A program made the translations under genes and the position numbers. 64,000 nt of DNA from Spongiibacter marinus (GTDB taxonomy: Bacteria > Pseudomonadota > Gammaproteobacteria > Pseudomonadales > Spongiibacteraceae): assembly GCF_016906995.1 (NCBI RefSeq), contig NZ_JAFBBD010000002.1:333667-397666 (forward strand). The letters are read 5' to 3'. Position 1 is the stretch's first letter. Every line of letters begins with the position of its first letter. This document shows, piece after piece, positions 9,019 through 17,491 of the stretch. The notes under the pieces are model-generated. The model was not told where the DNA came from and did not search any database. It saw only the letters and a program-made list of their open reading frames with translations.

Positions 9019-10482
9019 ATGAAGCGTATATTTGGCATGTTGCTTGGTGCAGTGCTGCTACTGACCGCGGTGCTGGTAATTCGCACACTGCAATTCGAGC
9101 CACCTCAATTTGAGGCGAGCGAAACCTTGGCTGACGTTGATTGGTCAGAGGCGGAGTTGGCGGCGGGGCTTGCCGGAGCGCTGCGTTTTCCCACCATTTC
9201 GAATATCGATGCTGATGCCGTAGACCTGCAGGCATTTGAAGACTTTCAGGCGTATTTAAAACAGCGTTTCCCCAGGGTGTTTGCACAAATTCCCCACCAG
9301 CGCCTGCCGGGCGGTACCTTGCTGTTTCGCTGGTCGGGCAACAGTGAAGCCTTAAAGCCCATTATGCTGATCGCCCACCAAGACGTGGTACCCGTGATAC
9401 CGGGTACTGAAGATCAGTGGAGCTATCCTCCCTTCGCGGGAACCATCGCCGATGGTTACATTTGGGGGCGGGGAGCAATCGATGATAAAGCCAGTGTCAT
9501 CGGTATTTTAGAGGCCACCGAGCGTTTGCTTGAAGAGGATTTTGTTCCGCCGCGCACGGTTTATTTAGGGTTTGGTCACGACGAAGAGGTGGGTGGTAAG
9601 GGCGCGCAGGCCATGGCGGCGCTGTTGGCTGAGCGCGGCGAGTCGCTGGCCTTCTTATTAGATGAAGGCGGGGTGATCGCCAAGGACATGCTACCCGGTG
9701 TCGCGGAGCGCGTCGCATTGATCGGCCCGGCGGAAAAGGGCTATGTCAGTTTGAAGCTCAGTGCCGACGGTGGCGGTGGCCACTCCTCCATGCCGCCGCA
9801 GCAGAGTGCGGCAGGCGTTGTTGCGGCGGCAGTGGCGCGCCTTGAATCCAATCCGCTACCTGCTGATATGCAATATACGGTGGACTTTATTCGTTATTTG
9901 GGTGACAGCGTACCTTTTTACCAACGCTTGCTGTTTGCGAATAACTGGTTGTTTGAGCCGCTTCTGGAAAAAGTACTGAGCAGTCAAGCGCCGATCAACG
10001 CCGGGATGCGGACAACAACGGCCGTTACCATGTTGCAGGGCAGTGTGCGGGACAATGTGCTGCCGATTATTGCCTATGCCGTGGTGAACTTCCGCATTCT
10101 ACCGGGCGATACGATTGACGGCGTGCAGCAGAAGGTGGCGGAGATCATTGATGATCCTCGCATTCGCATTGAGACCTACGGCGGCTTCGGGAACAATCCC
10201 TCTGCGGTGGCCTCGCCCGACTCGGCAGGCTTCAACGTACTTGCCGATCTCGTCCGACAAGTGAGCCCTGGCACCCTAGTCGCACCGCGATTAGTGGTGG
10301 CGGCGACTGATGCCCGACATTTCGAGGAGGTGTCGGAAAACAGTTATCGTTTTATCGGAGTAGAGGTTGGCCCGAAAGAAATGAAGGGTATTCACGGTAC
10401 CGATGAGCGCGTCTCTATTGCCAGTTATGTTGAGGCGGTGCGTATTTACTATCACCTTCTTCGCCGCAGCGCTGAATTATAG
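9019..10482 (+). CDS. Membrane-anchored M20 family metallopeptidase
   Basis: About 487 residues. The start is set at ATG 9019, which has a GAGGG Shine-Dalgarno and opens a hydrophobic anchor (residues 2-22). An upstream in-frame ATG at 8920 would add a charged, non-conserved extension. M20 zinc motifs are present in order: MLIAHQDVVPV, WGRGAIDDKAS (bridging Asp), GHDEEVGGKGA (catalytic Glu and metal Glu), the dimerisation-domain motif GHSSMPP, and a C-terminal TDARHF/IHGTDE pair. It resembles the carboxypeptidase S/PM20D1 group, which cleaves (or forms) N-acyl amino acids. That is notable given the glycine-type NRPS about 3 kb downstream, but a link is not shown. Confidence 0.88.
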   Translation: MKRIFGMLLGAVLLLTAVLVIRTLQFEPPQFEASETLADVDWSEAELAAGLAGALRFPTISNIDADAVDLQAFEDFQAYLKQRFPRVFAQIPHQRLPGGTLLFRWSGNSEALKPIMLIAHQDVVPVIPGTEDQWSYPPFAGTIADGYIWGRGAIDDKASVIGILEATERLLEEDFVPPRTVYLGFGHDEEVGGKGAQAMAALLAERGESLAFLLDEGGVIAKDMLPGVAERVALIGPAEKGYVSLKLSADGGGGHSSMPPQQSAAGVVAAAVARLESNPLPADMQYTVDFIRYLGDSVPFYQRLLFANNWLFEPLLEKVLSSQAPINAGMRTTTAVTMLQGSVRDNVLPIIAYAVVNFRILPGDTIDGVQQKVAEIIDDPRIRIETYGGFGNNPSAVASPDSAGFNVLADLVRQVSPGTLVAPRLVVAATDARHFEEVSENSYRFIGVEVGPKEMKGIHGTDERVSIASYVEAVRIYYHLLRRSAEL

Positions 10483-10515
10483 GAGCTGCTTCTCGCCACT
10501 ATTACTGTGTGTTAT

Positions 10516-10540
10516 AGCGGGTAAAAAAAGCCCGCTTTTT
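10516..10540 (+). terminator. Rho-independent terminator after the M20 peptidase gene
   Basis: AGCGGG pairs with CCCGCT (10531-10536) around an A-rich loop and is followed by a T run, 33 bases after the peptidase stop. Confidence 0.75.
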
Positions 10541-10651
10541 GTTGTTGGCGCCCAAAAACGTCTATCCGTTCTTGGATTTTCTTACCGCTATTCTTATACA
10601 TTGCCGCCCAAAGCGTGAAACAGCGCTGTTTAATAGCCCGAGAGACTCCAC

Positions 10652-11647
10652 ATGCGTTATCCCGTTGACCCCCATTTCCCAGTACGCGATGAAGATGCAC
10701 CACTGAAAGCTGATCTTGCTGAGAAAAAGGTGAAGCCCATTTTTATTATGGGCTTGCACCGTTCCGGCACTACCTTTCTCTACGACAGTGTGGCCAGGGC
10801 CTTTCCTCTGGCACAGTTAACCCTTTACGATTTTTTTTACTATGACCGTCTGCTTCGCAACCATCAGCAGGGCGGTGCGAAACAAGATGCACAGCGCTTG
10901 AATGCCTGCTTCGCCGCGCTCGGGATTAAAGACCGCAATATCGACTCGGTGCCCGTTTCCGCCGAGGAAGTTGAAGAGTACGGCTACCTGCTCAGACGCC
11001 GCTTCGGCAGTTTTAAGCTCAACGAGCACAGCGCCGCGTTTTTTGAGGAAATGTGCCGAAAGCTGTTGACCGTGCATGCCGGTAGTGAGGCGGTCTTGCT
11101 TAAGAACCCCTGGGACACCGGCAATGCGCGCTGGATGGCGGAGCGATTCCCCGAGGCGAGGTTTATTTACATCAGCCGTGAGCCTATCGCGGTGCTCAAT
11201 AGCATGCTAAACGCGCTGCTTTCCTATTTAGAGGGGCCTCAACACTATCTTGAAATGCTGTTGGACCGTGGTGACGGGCGCCGTAGTTATCGCGCCGGTT
11301 ATATCGTATGGCTCGGACTGCGGGGGCTACGCAAGCTGATTGGCCGCCGTGCCATTGCCCGCCTGGCAAGGCCGCTGCTGGCGCGAACGGTGGCCAAGCA
11401 AGTGGCGGCCTACCGTCGCGAGTTGGCGGCAATGCCGAGCGACCAGACGGTCGAGGTGGATTATTCCGCGTTGCGAGAGAGCCCCGACGCCGTGATGGCG
11501 AGTCTAGCGCCGTTACTGGCCGTGTCGCGCAGCGCCAGCGCTGAAAGTATGCGAGCGGTCACTGCCGGGCGGCCCGTTAATCCGGTTTTGCGCGATTACG
11601 CCGAGCATCTGGATAGGTTAGTGGAGCGAGAACTGGGCGCCGCTTGA
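10652..11647 (+). CDS. Sulfotransferase family protein (PAPS-dependent)
   Basis: 331 residues. The 5'-phosphosulfate-binding P-loop-like motif is FIMGLHRSGTTFLYDSV near residue 30. The 3'-phosphate-binding strand/helix is FIYISREPIAVLNSML near residue 170. Family members move sulfate from PAPS to hydroxyl or amino groups of lipids, sugars or small molecules. The acceptor is not predictable. It is a monocistronic unit between two terminator hairpins, just upstream of the NRPS operon. It could tailor the same product, but it is separated from it by a hairpin and a new promoter. The C-terminus is Arg-rich. Confidence 0.8.
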   Translation: MRYPVDPHFPVRDEDAPLKADLAEKKVKPIFIMGLHRSGTTFLYDSVARAFPLAQLTLYDFFYYDRLLRNHQQGGAKQDAQRLNACFAALGIKDRNIDSVPVSAEEVEEYGYLLRRRFGSFKLNEHSAAFFEEMCRKLLTVHAGSEAVLLKNPWDTGNARWMAERFPEARFIYISREPIAVLNSMLNALLSYLEGPQHYLEMLLDRGDGRRSYRAGYIVWLGLRGLRKLIGRRAIARLARPLLARTVAKQVAAYRRELAAMPSDQTVEVDYSALRESPDAVMASLAPLLAVSRSASAESMRAVTAGRPVNPVLRDYAEHLDRLVERELGAA

Positions 11648-11672
11648 TAAGGGGTGCCCCCGTCATTCCCTC

Positions 11673-11692
11673 AAGGCCTGGAAACAGGCCTT
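11673..11692 (+). terminator. Terminator-like hairpin with GAAA loop
   Basis: A perfect 8-bp stem AAGGCCTG/CAGGCCTT closes a GAAA tetraloop 26 bases after the sulfotransferase stop. The following T tract is poor (ATTCTCCC), so termination efficiency is uncertain. Confidence 0.55.
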
Positions 11693-12116
11693 ATTCTCCC
11701 GCAGATATTTCCCCTCATTGACAAAAAATATGCGCCATCGGCAGGGCGTTATTTACTCATATACGCATAAACCCCTATAGCTATTTGTAAGCGACTGTAT
11801 GGCAAGTGTTTTATTGCTCAAAAAAACACTATGACACATTAGGCGCGAATTGACTATGTCACACTCGTGTCTCAGTGTGCTGCAAAGTATTGAAATATAA
11901 GTAAAAATTCTTATCCCCATGTTCTTAGGTGTGACTTAAGTCACGCTGGTCGTTTAGTGATGTCCTTATCATCTCTGTGTGTCTTAGCGATTTACACATA
12001 TAAAAATGCGGCTGCTTAACAGCCGAAATAAAAATGAAAAAATTAAGCAGGGGCTGCTTCCGATTCGTCGGTAGGTTTCCTGTTTAGTGCGATACCTAGC
12101 CAGAGAGACGAAGAAG
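11693..12116 (+). other. Intergenic leader of the NRPS operon: promoter region and two 5'-UTR hairpins
   Basis: This AT-rich stretch holds no convincing gene. It contains the CRP-like site with a matching -10 described separately. In the predicted transcript there are two hairpins: CGGCTG-CTTAA-CAGCCG (12009-12025) and AAGCAG-GGG-CTGCTT (12045-12059). The predicted leader from about 11979 to the ATG at 12117 is about 138 bases. Short open frames from 12006 and 12034 exist, but neither has clear coding character. No Fur box is seen. Confidence 0.5.
11930..11972 (+). promoter_or_regulatory. CRP/Vfr-type site with class II-spaced -10 for the NRPS operon
   Basis: TGTGA-CTTAAG-TCACG (11930-11945) matches the CRP core TGTGA-N6-TCACA at 9 of 10 positions. 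TATCAT (11967-11972) lies exactly where a -10 should be if the activator is centred at -41.5, giving a start near 11979. The regulator gene is not in the window, so the assignment rests on site sequence and spacing. Confidence 0.5.
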
Positions 12117-15100
12117 ATGGAAAAGTTACCCCGCTCGCAAAATTCGCGAGACCCGTACCTGAGAAAGGACCTTGAAGCCGAGCTGCATATAAGCCGGGGT
12201 AAAGTTGCCACAGGCGGCGCACTTGAGTTGCCAGCCTCACCCGTCAGGCCTCTGACGCAGGTTCCCCAACTGTTGCCAATTGCAACAGCGCAGCGCGGTA
12301 TGTGGATGGGCGAAAAGATTGGCCCCGCCGATGCGGTATATAAACTTGCCGAGTATGTCGATATCCGCGGCCATATTGATGCCGCGGTATTTCTCCGGGC
12401 GACTTCCATCTTGACCCAAGAGGCGGAGTCAACGCGAGTACAGATTATTGAAACCGCCGATGGACCTCGCCAATTGGTGGCAGAGGCCTATATGGGAGAG
12501 TTGCCGGTTGTCGACTTCAGTAGCCATGCCGACGCCGAGCAGCGTGCATTGCGGTGGATGAACGATGAGTTGCGCCGCCCCGCAGACCTCGCAGACGATG
12601 CACTGTGGTTCAGCGCGCTAATCAAGGTCGAGGATGAACGGTTTTTTTGGTACCACCGCTGCCACCACATCACCATTGACGGTTTTGGTGGCGGTCTGAT
12701 CGCGCGCCGAATGGCGGAAATTTATAATGCGCTGCTCAGTGGCGAGGAGCCAGGTGAGTCGCCATTTTTACCCTTGGTAACCCAGTTGGAGCAGGAAAAG
12801 CTCTATCGCGAATCTGCACGTTTTGAGCGTGACCGAGACTACTGGAAGCAACAACTGAGTGGCCTGCCCGATGCAATTTCGCTGTCGCGTCGCAATGCCC
12901 AGCGCAGTGGTGGCCTGCGGCGCAGCGGTATTACCCTGTCGCTAGAACACTCTGCGAAAATTCGCGACATCGCCCAGCAATATGGCGGCTCAGTACCGCA
13001 GTTATTAATTGCCATGCTCGCGGTTTACACCTACCGCATGACGGGTCAGCAGGACTTGGTCTTCGGTATGCCGGTTACGGCACGAGCAAACCGCACGCTG
13101 CGCAGCATCCCGGCAATGATGGCCAACGCCGTGGCGATTCGCCTGGCGATGGCCGACGATGCTAGCCTTGTCGACCTGCTTGGGCAAACAGCGAAAACCG
13201 TAAGGAATGCGCTTCGCCACCAGCAGTATCGCTATGAGGAGCTGCGGCGTGATCTCGGCCTGCTTGCACAGGGGCAGCAGATCTCCTGGATGGGAGTGAA
13301 TATTGAACCCTTTGATTACGACCTGGGCTTCGGTGGCCACGAGTGCAGTGCACACAACCTGTCGAATGGCACCGTAGAAGACATGACAGTGTTTGTGTTT
13401 GATCGCGGTGCGAAGCAGGGCATGAATGTGGTGATTGACGCTAACCCCGCGCTTTACAGTCAGCGAGAGCTCGATGAGCACCGCGATCGATTGGCGCGAT
13501 TAATCGAAGCGATGATTGCCGCCCCTGAGGGCGCGATCGGTGACTTTGACCTGCTCTCCGAGCAGGAGCGGCACCTGCAGCTGCAGGCCTGGAACGATAC
13601 CAAGCAGCCGTTGCCGGACAGCCACTTGCCAGCGTTGTTTGACAAAAGTGTCGCCGCTTTCCCAAGCCACGCCGCGGTATCTGACGCCGGGCAAACGCTG
13701 AGTTATTCAGCGTTCGGGCAACAGGTCAATCAATTGGCCCGGGCATTGAATGTATTGGGCGTGGGGCCGGGTAAGTTGGTGGCCGTGTCCCTGCCGCGCA
13801 CCGCGGCAATGCCGATGACGCTGTTGGCGATTATGAAATGCGGAGCGGCGTATTTACCGCTGGATCCGGAAACCCCCGCTGAGCGCCTGGCCATGATATT
13901 GGACGACGCCAAGCCCAGCCTGCTGCTCAGCAGCGTTGAGACCGCCGAAAAGTTGCCTGACTGTGAAATACAAACGCTGCTGTGGGAAGAGCTCAACTTA
14001 AACGCCTTTTCCGGCGACGATGTGCCCCTTGCCGATATTGGCGCAAACAGTCCGGCGTACATCATTTACACCTCCGGTTCGACGGGGCGCCCCAAGGGCG
14101 TGGTGATTGGCCATCGCAGCTTGATGAATTTTTTGCTGGCCATGCAGGATGCCTTGGCACTTCAGCCCGAGCAGCGGATGTTGGCGCTAACGACCGTGTC
14201 GTTTGATATAGCTGTGCTAGAGATGTTTTTGCCACTGCTTGCCGGTGCTCAAGTCCATGTCGCTACCCGCGACATCGCCAGAGACCCGGCGGCGCTGGCC
14301 GCGCTGGTGAACGAGCAGGCGATCACGCATATTCAAGCGACACCTTCGCACTGGCAGGCGCTGCTTGAAGATAATGCCGAGGCCTTTACGGGTGTTCAAC
14401 CACTGGTGGGCGGTGAGGCGCTGCCGATGGAGCTGGCGCGCAAAATGCGTAAGCTCGGAGCGCCGATTATCAACTTATACGGCCCGACAGAGACAACGAT
14501 TTGGTCCACGATGATGATCCTGGACAAGCTGGAGGGCGGCACGCCGGCCATTGGCCGTCCAATCTGGAATACGCAGGTCTATGTGCTGGGTGACGATCTT
14601 CAGTTGTTGCCAAATGGCGCTGCCGGGGAATTGTATATTGGCGGCGAGGGCCTTGCGCTGGGTTACCACAAACGTCCCGACTTAACCGCCGAACGTTTTA
14701 TTGCCAATCCCCACGGTGAGGGCTTGTTGTATAAAACCGGTGACCTTGCGCGCTGGCGTGACGACGGTGCACTGGAATACCTGGGGCGCAACGACTTCCA
14801 GATTAAAATTCGCGGCTTTCGTGTAGAGACTGAAGAAATTGAATCGCAGTTGATCCGCTGTCAGGGTGTGCGTCGTGCTGCTGTGGTGTTGCGTAACGAC
14901 CCCGCTGGCGTACCAAAGCTGGTGGCGTTCCTGCTCGGTGAGGAGGGCTTCGATGCCCACCACACCGCGTTGGAGGCCGCCACACTGCGCCAGCAGATCG
15001 AGCGCAGTCTCCCGGAATACATGCTGCCCTCTCACTATCAGGTGCTGGATGATTTTCCGCTGAATGTGAATGGCAAGCTGGACCGTAAAGCCTTGCCTGA

Positions 15101-16172
15101 GCCTCAGTGGCAACTTGTTAGCGAATACACGGCGCCGCGTAACGCGCTGGAAACGCAGCTGGCAGAGCTGTGGTGTGAGATCTTCAAACTGCCGCGTATC
15201 GGTATCCACGATAGCTTTTTCGACCTCGGTGCTGACTCGATTACCGCGGCGCGCATGGTATCGCGTCTGCGTGATGTCGTGGGTAAAGACGTACCCCTCG
15301 CGGCCATCTTTGAGGCGACGACGATCGCTGAATTGGCGGAGCAGCTGGAGCGCGGTGATAAAATAGATCCCCTGGCAGGCGTGCAAGCCCTCAATCCTTT
15401 AGCCGCGCGTGGCGAGGGTGACGCGCTATTTTGTATTCACCCAGTACTCGGCCTGAGCTGGGGCTTTGCGGGGCTAAATCAATACCTGCCTGACGGAACG
15501 GCCTTGTTTGGCATTCAGTCGCGTGGCCTCTCTGGCGGGCAGGAGCTTCCTGCGAGCATCGAGGAAATTGCCGCAGACTACATTGCATTGATGCGGGACC
15601 GCCAGCCACAGGGCCCCTACCGTATATTGGGCTGGTCGATGGGCGGCGTTATCGCTCAGGAAATGGCGCGTCAGCTGCGTGAGCTGGACGAGTCAGTGAG
15701 CTTCCTTGGCGCTTTGGATTCCTACCCCTTCGTGTCGCAGCAGCGTGACGACAAGGCCGGTCAGGTACGCAGCATCTTGGAATTTCTCGACATCGCGGTG
15801 GAGGGCGAGCTGCCCGATACCATGGAGGAGCTGAGTGAACTCCTGTGCCGGGAATACGACGTGCTTAACCTGGAATTTGTTAAACAGTTGCAGGGTAAAC
15901 AAAGCGCCTTAATTGACGATGTCAGTGCGGTGATTAGCAATAACCTGCAGCTGCTGCAGAACTTCCAGCCGCGGCCTGTAGATGTGGAGTTGCACTTTTT
16001 TCAAGCGGTGCAAACTGCCACGTCACAGGAGCTGCACCACCGCCCAGATGCCTGGCAGGACGCCGTCGCGGGTCTCAATATTTATCCGGTGGAATGCCAT
16101 CACCAGCAAATGCTGGACGCGGAACCGCTGGCAGTAATCGGACCCTTCGTTGCGCGCGCGCTGGCAGGTTGA
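12117..16172 (+). CDS. Single-module nonribosomal peptide synthetase, C-A-PCP-TE, predicted glycine-activating
   Basis: 1351 residues; ATG 12117 is preferred over GTG 12087 because of the purine-rich site before it. Domains in order: condensation (HHITIDG, residues 183-189); adenylation (YTSGSTGRPKGV from 651, NLYGPTETT, YKTGDLARW, NGKLDRKALP); PCP with LGADS (Ser1041, phosphopantetheine site); and a type I thioesterase with GWSMGG (Ser1174) and a likely C-terminal His. The architecture matches EntF. Aligned by eye to GrsA, the pocket reads D-I-L-Q-L-G-L-I-W plus Lys, the published glycine signature. No aryl-activating or aryl-carrier genes are nearby, so it should condense an acyl donor supplied in trans with glycine and release the product by TE. 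The product is unknown. Confidence 0.93.
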   Translation: MEKLPRSQNSRDPYLRKDLEAELHISRGKVATGGALELPASPVRPLTQVPQLLPIATAQRGMWMGEKIGPADAVYKLAEYVDIRGHIDAAVFLRATSILTQEAESTRVQIIETADGPRQLVAEAYMGELPVVDFSSHADAEQRALRWMNDELRRPADLADDALWFSALIKVEDERFFWYHRCHHITIDGFGGGLIARRMAEIYNALLSGEEPGESPFLPLVTQLEQEKLYRESARFERDRDYWKQQLSGLPDAISLSRRNAQRSGGLRRSGITLSLEHSAKIRDIAQQYGGSVPQLLIAMLAVYTYRMTGQQDLVFGMPVTARANRTLRSIPAMMANAVAIRLAMADDASLVDLLGQTAKTVRNALRHQQYRYEELRRDLGLLAQGQQISWMGVNIEPFDYDLGFGGHECSAHNLSNGTVEDMTVFVFDRGAKQGMNVVIDANPALYSQRELDEHRDRLARLIEAMIAAPEGAIGDFDLLSEQERHLQLQAWNDTKQPLPDSHLPALFDKSVAAFPSHAAVSDAGQTLSYSAFGQQVNQLARALNVLGVGPGKLVAVSLPRTAAMPMTLLAIMKCGAAYLPLDPETPAERLAMILDDAKPSLLLSSVETAEKLPDCEIQTLLWEELNLNAFSGDDVPLADIGANSPAYIIYTSGSTGRPKGVVIGHRSLMNFLLAMQDALALQPEQRMLALTTVSFDIAVLEMFLPLLAGAQVHVATRDIARDPAALAALVNEQAITHIQATPSHWQALLEDNAEAFTGVQPLVGGEALPMELARKMRKLGAPIINLYGPTETTIWSTMMILDKLEGGTPAIGRPIWNTQVYVLGDDLQLLPNGAAGELYIGGEGLALGYHKRPDLTAERFIANPHGEGLLYKTGDLARWRDDGALEYLGRNDFQIKIRGFRVETEEIESQLIRCQGVRRAAVVLRNDPAGVPKLVAFLLGEEGFDAHHTALEAATLRQQIERSLPEYMLPSHYQVLDDFPLNVNGKLDRKALPEPQWQLVSEYTAPRNALETQLAELWCEIFKLPRIGIHDSFFDLGADSITAARMVSRLRDVVGKDVPLAAIFEATTIAELAEQLERGDKIDPLAGVQALNPLAARGEGDALFCIHPVLGLSWGFAGLNQYLPDGTALFGIQSRGLSGGQELPASIEEIAADYIALMRDRQPQGPYRILGWSMGGVIAQEMARQLRELDESVSFLGALDSYPFVSQQRDDKAGQVRSILEFLDIAVEGELPDTMEELSELLCREYDVLNLEFVKQLQGKQSALIDDVSAVISNNLQLLQNFQPRPVDVELHFFQAVQTATSQELHHRPDAWQDAVAGLNIYPVECHHQQMLDAEPLAVIGPFVARALAG

Positions 16173-16177
16173 TAAGC

Positions 16178-17491
16178 ATGAAAATCGCGATCTTCTCCAT
16201 CGGCACCCAGGGAGATGTCCGCCCTTTTGTCGCGCTAGGCTTGGGTTTGCAGGCGCAGGGGCATCAAGTATCCATTGTCACAGGCGACAGCTGTGAACAG
16301 TTGGTGCGTCGTCATGGCCTCGATTACGCGCCGCTGACCGCCGACTTTTTGGAGCTGATGGCCAAGGACCCGGAGGTGCTTCAGCGCGGCCTGAACCCCG
16401 TTGCGCTTTTGCGCACCGCGCGGCGGGAGTTGTTGGCAATGTCTGCAGACTGGGTCACACAGGCCACGCAGGCGGCGAACGGGGCTGACTTATTGTTGGG
16501 CTGTGGCATGGTGGCCTCGCTGGCCGCCGCTATTGGCGAGCGCTATGACATTCCGGTGGTCGAGACCCACTTGCAACCGGTGACACCGTGTCCTGATATT
16601 CCGCCGATGATGTTGCCACCGCCGCGCCGCCCGCGCCCCGGTATGGTAAACCAAGGCTTGTATCACGCCTGTCGCGTGCTGACGTGGCAGATGCTCAGCC
16701 CGGCCTACCGTCAGGTTCGTCAAAAACTCGATTTGGCGCCGCTACCCTGGTATGGGCCGTTTTACCGGCGGCGTCGGACTCACCATGTGTTGTATGGGTT
16801 TAGCCCGAGCATTATTCCGCCATCGCGTCATTGGCCAGAGTCGGTGCGGGTAGCGGGTAATTGGTTTCTCGACGAAGCTCAGACGTGGCAGGCGCCGGAA
16901 TCACTGGAAGCCTTTTTAGCCGCCGGGGACAAACCCATTTATGTCGGCTTTGGCAGTATGCTCGGTGATGACAGTGCGGCGCTCAGTGAGGTGTTTTTAC
17001 AGGCGCTGCGAAATAGTGGCCGCCGCGCCATTTTTGCCACCGGTTGGGGAGGCTTGGCAGATGTCGACGACGACAATGTGTACTGCCTGACATCGGCGCC
17101 GCACGACTGGCTGTTTCCGCGAGTGGCGGCGGCCATTCACCACGGCGGAGCGGGTACGACGGCGGCGGCGGCAAGGGCGGGGATTCCGTCGATAATTATG
17201 CCGTTTTTTGGCGACCAGCCATTTTGGTCGTGGCGCTTGCAGCAACTTGGGGTAGCCACCCGTTCACTGGATCGCAAGAGCTTGAATGTCGCGGATGTTG
17301 AGCAGGCCATTGAGTCGGCAACCGACGCGGCGCTGCGTCAGCGCGCAGCCACGGTGGGCGCGCAAATTCGCGCCGAAGATGGCGTGGCGGCGGCCATCGC
17401 GCAGTTGTCCAAATGGGGTTACCTGACCCCCGTCAGTGAGCCAAGCCCCGCTGTTGATCGCGACCTTACCGAGCCCAGCCTTGCGCAATAG
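16178..17491 (+). CDS. GT1/UGT-type glycosyltransferase
   Basis: About 437 residues in a GT-B fold. The start ATG 16178 lies 5 bases after the NRPS stop and opens the N-terminal Rossmann strand MKIAIFSIGTQGDVRPFVALG. The nucleotide-sugar motif is at the C-terminal half: APHDWLFPRVAAAIHHGGAGTT, followed by IIMPFFGDQPFW. This is the family of sterol 3-beta-glucosyltransferases, rhamnosyltransferase RhlB and macrolide/glycopeptide glycosyltransferases. Placement between an NRPS and a PPTase with no gap argues that it glycosylates the NRPS product or its lipid part. Donor and acceptor are not predictable. No membrane segment is evident. Confidence 0.9.
   Translation: MKIAIFSIGTQGDVRPFVALGLGLQAQGHQVSIVTGDSCEQLVRRHGLDYAPLTADFLELMAKDPEVLQRGLNPVALLRTARRELLAMSADWVTQATQAANGADLLLGCGMVASLAAAIGERYDIPVVETHLQPVTPCPDIPPMMLPPPRRPRPGMVNQGLYHACRVLTWQMLSPAYRQVRQKLDLAPLPWYGPFYRRRRTHHVLYGFSPSIIPPSRHWPESVRVAGNWFLDEAQTWQAPESLEAFLAAGDKPIYVGFGSMLGDDSAALSEVFLQALRNSGRRAIFATGWGGLADVDDDNVYCLTSAPHDWLFPRVAAAIHHGGAGTTAAAARAGIPSIIMPFFGDQPFWSWRLQQLGVATRSLDRKSLNVADVEQAIESATDAALRQRAATVGAQIRAEDGVAAAIAQLSKWGYLTPVSEPSPAVDRDLTEPSLAQ

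Noticed and set aside
12006-12085. Short open frames in the NRPS leader (possible leader peptide)
   Set aside because: Two frames of about 17 to 22 codons begin at 12006 and 12034 but lack ribosome sites, regulatory codon runs or protein-like composition; the overlapping hairpins explain the region better.
14682-15386. Long antisense open frame within the NRPS (234 codons)
   Set aside because: Fully inside the A/PCP coding region on the other strand, no ribosome site or family resemblance.
12117-16172. Enterobactin/catechol siderophore synthetase (EntF) assignment
   Set aside because: Domain order matches, but the pocket reads glycine rather than serine, no aryl-acid genes or Fur box are present, and a glycosyltransferase follows.
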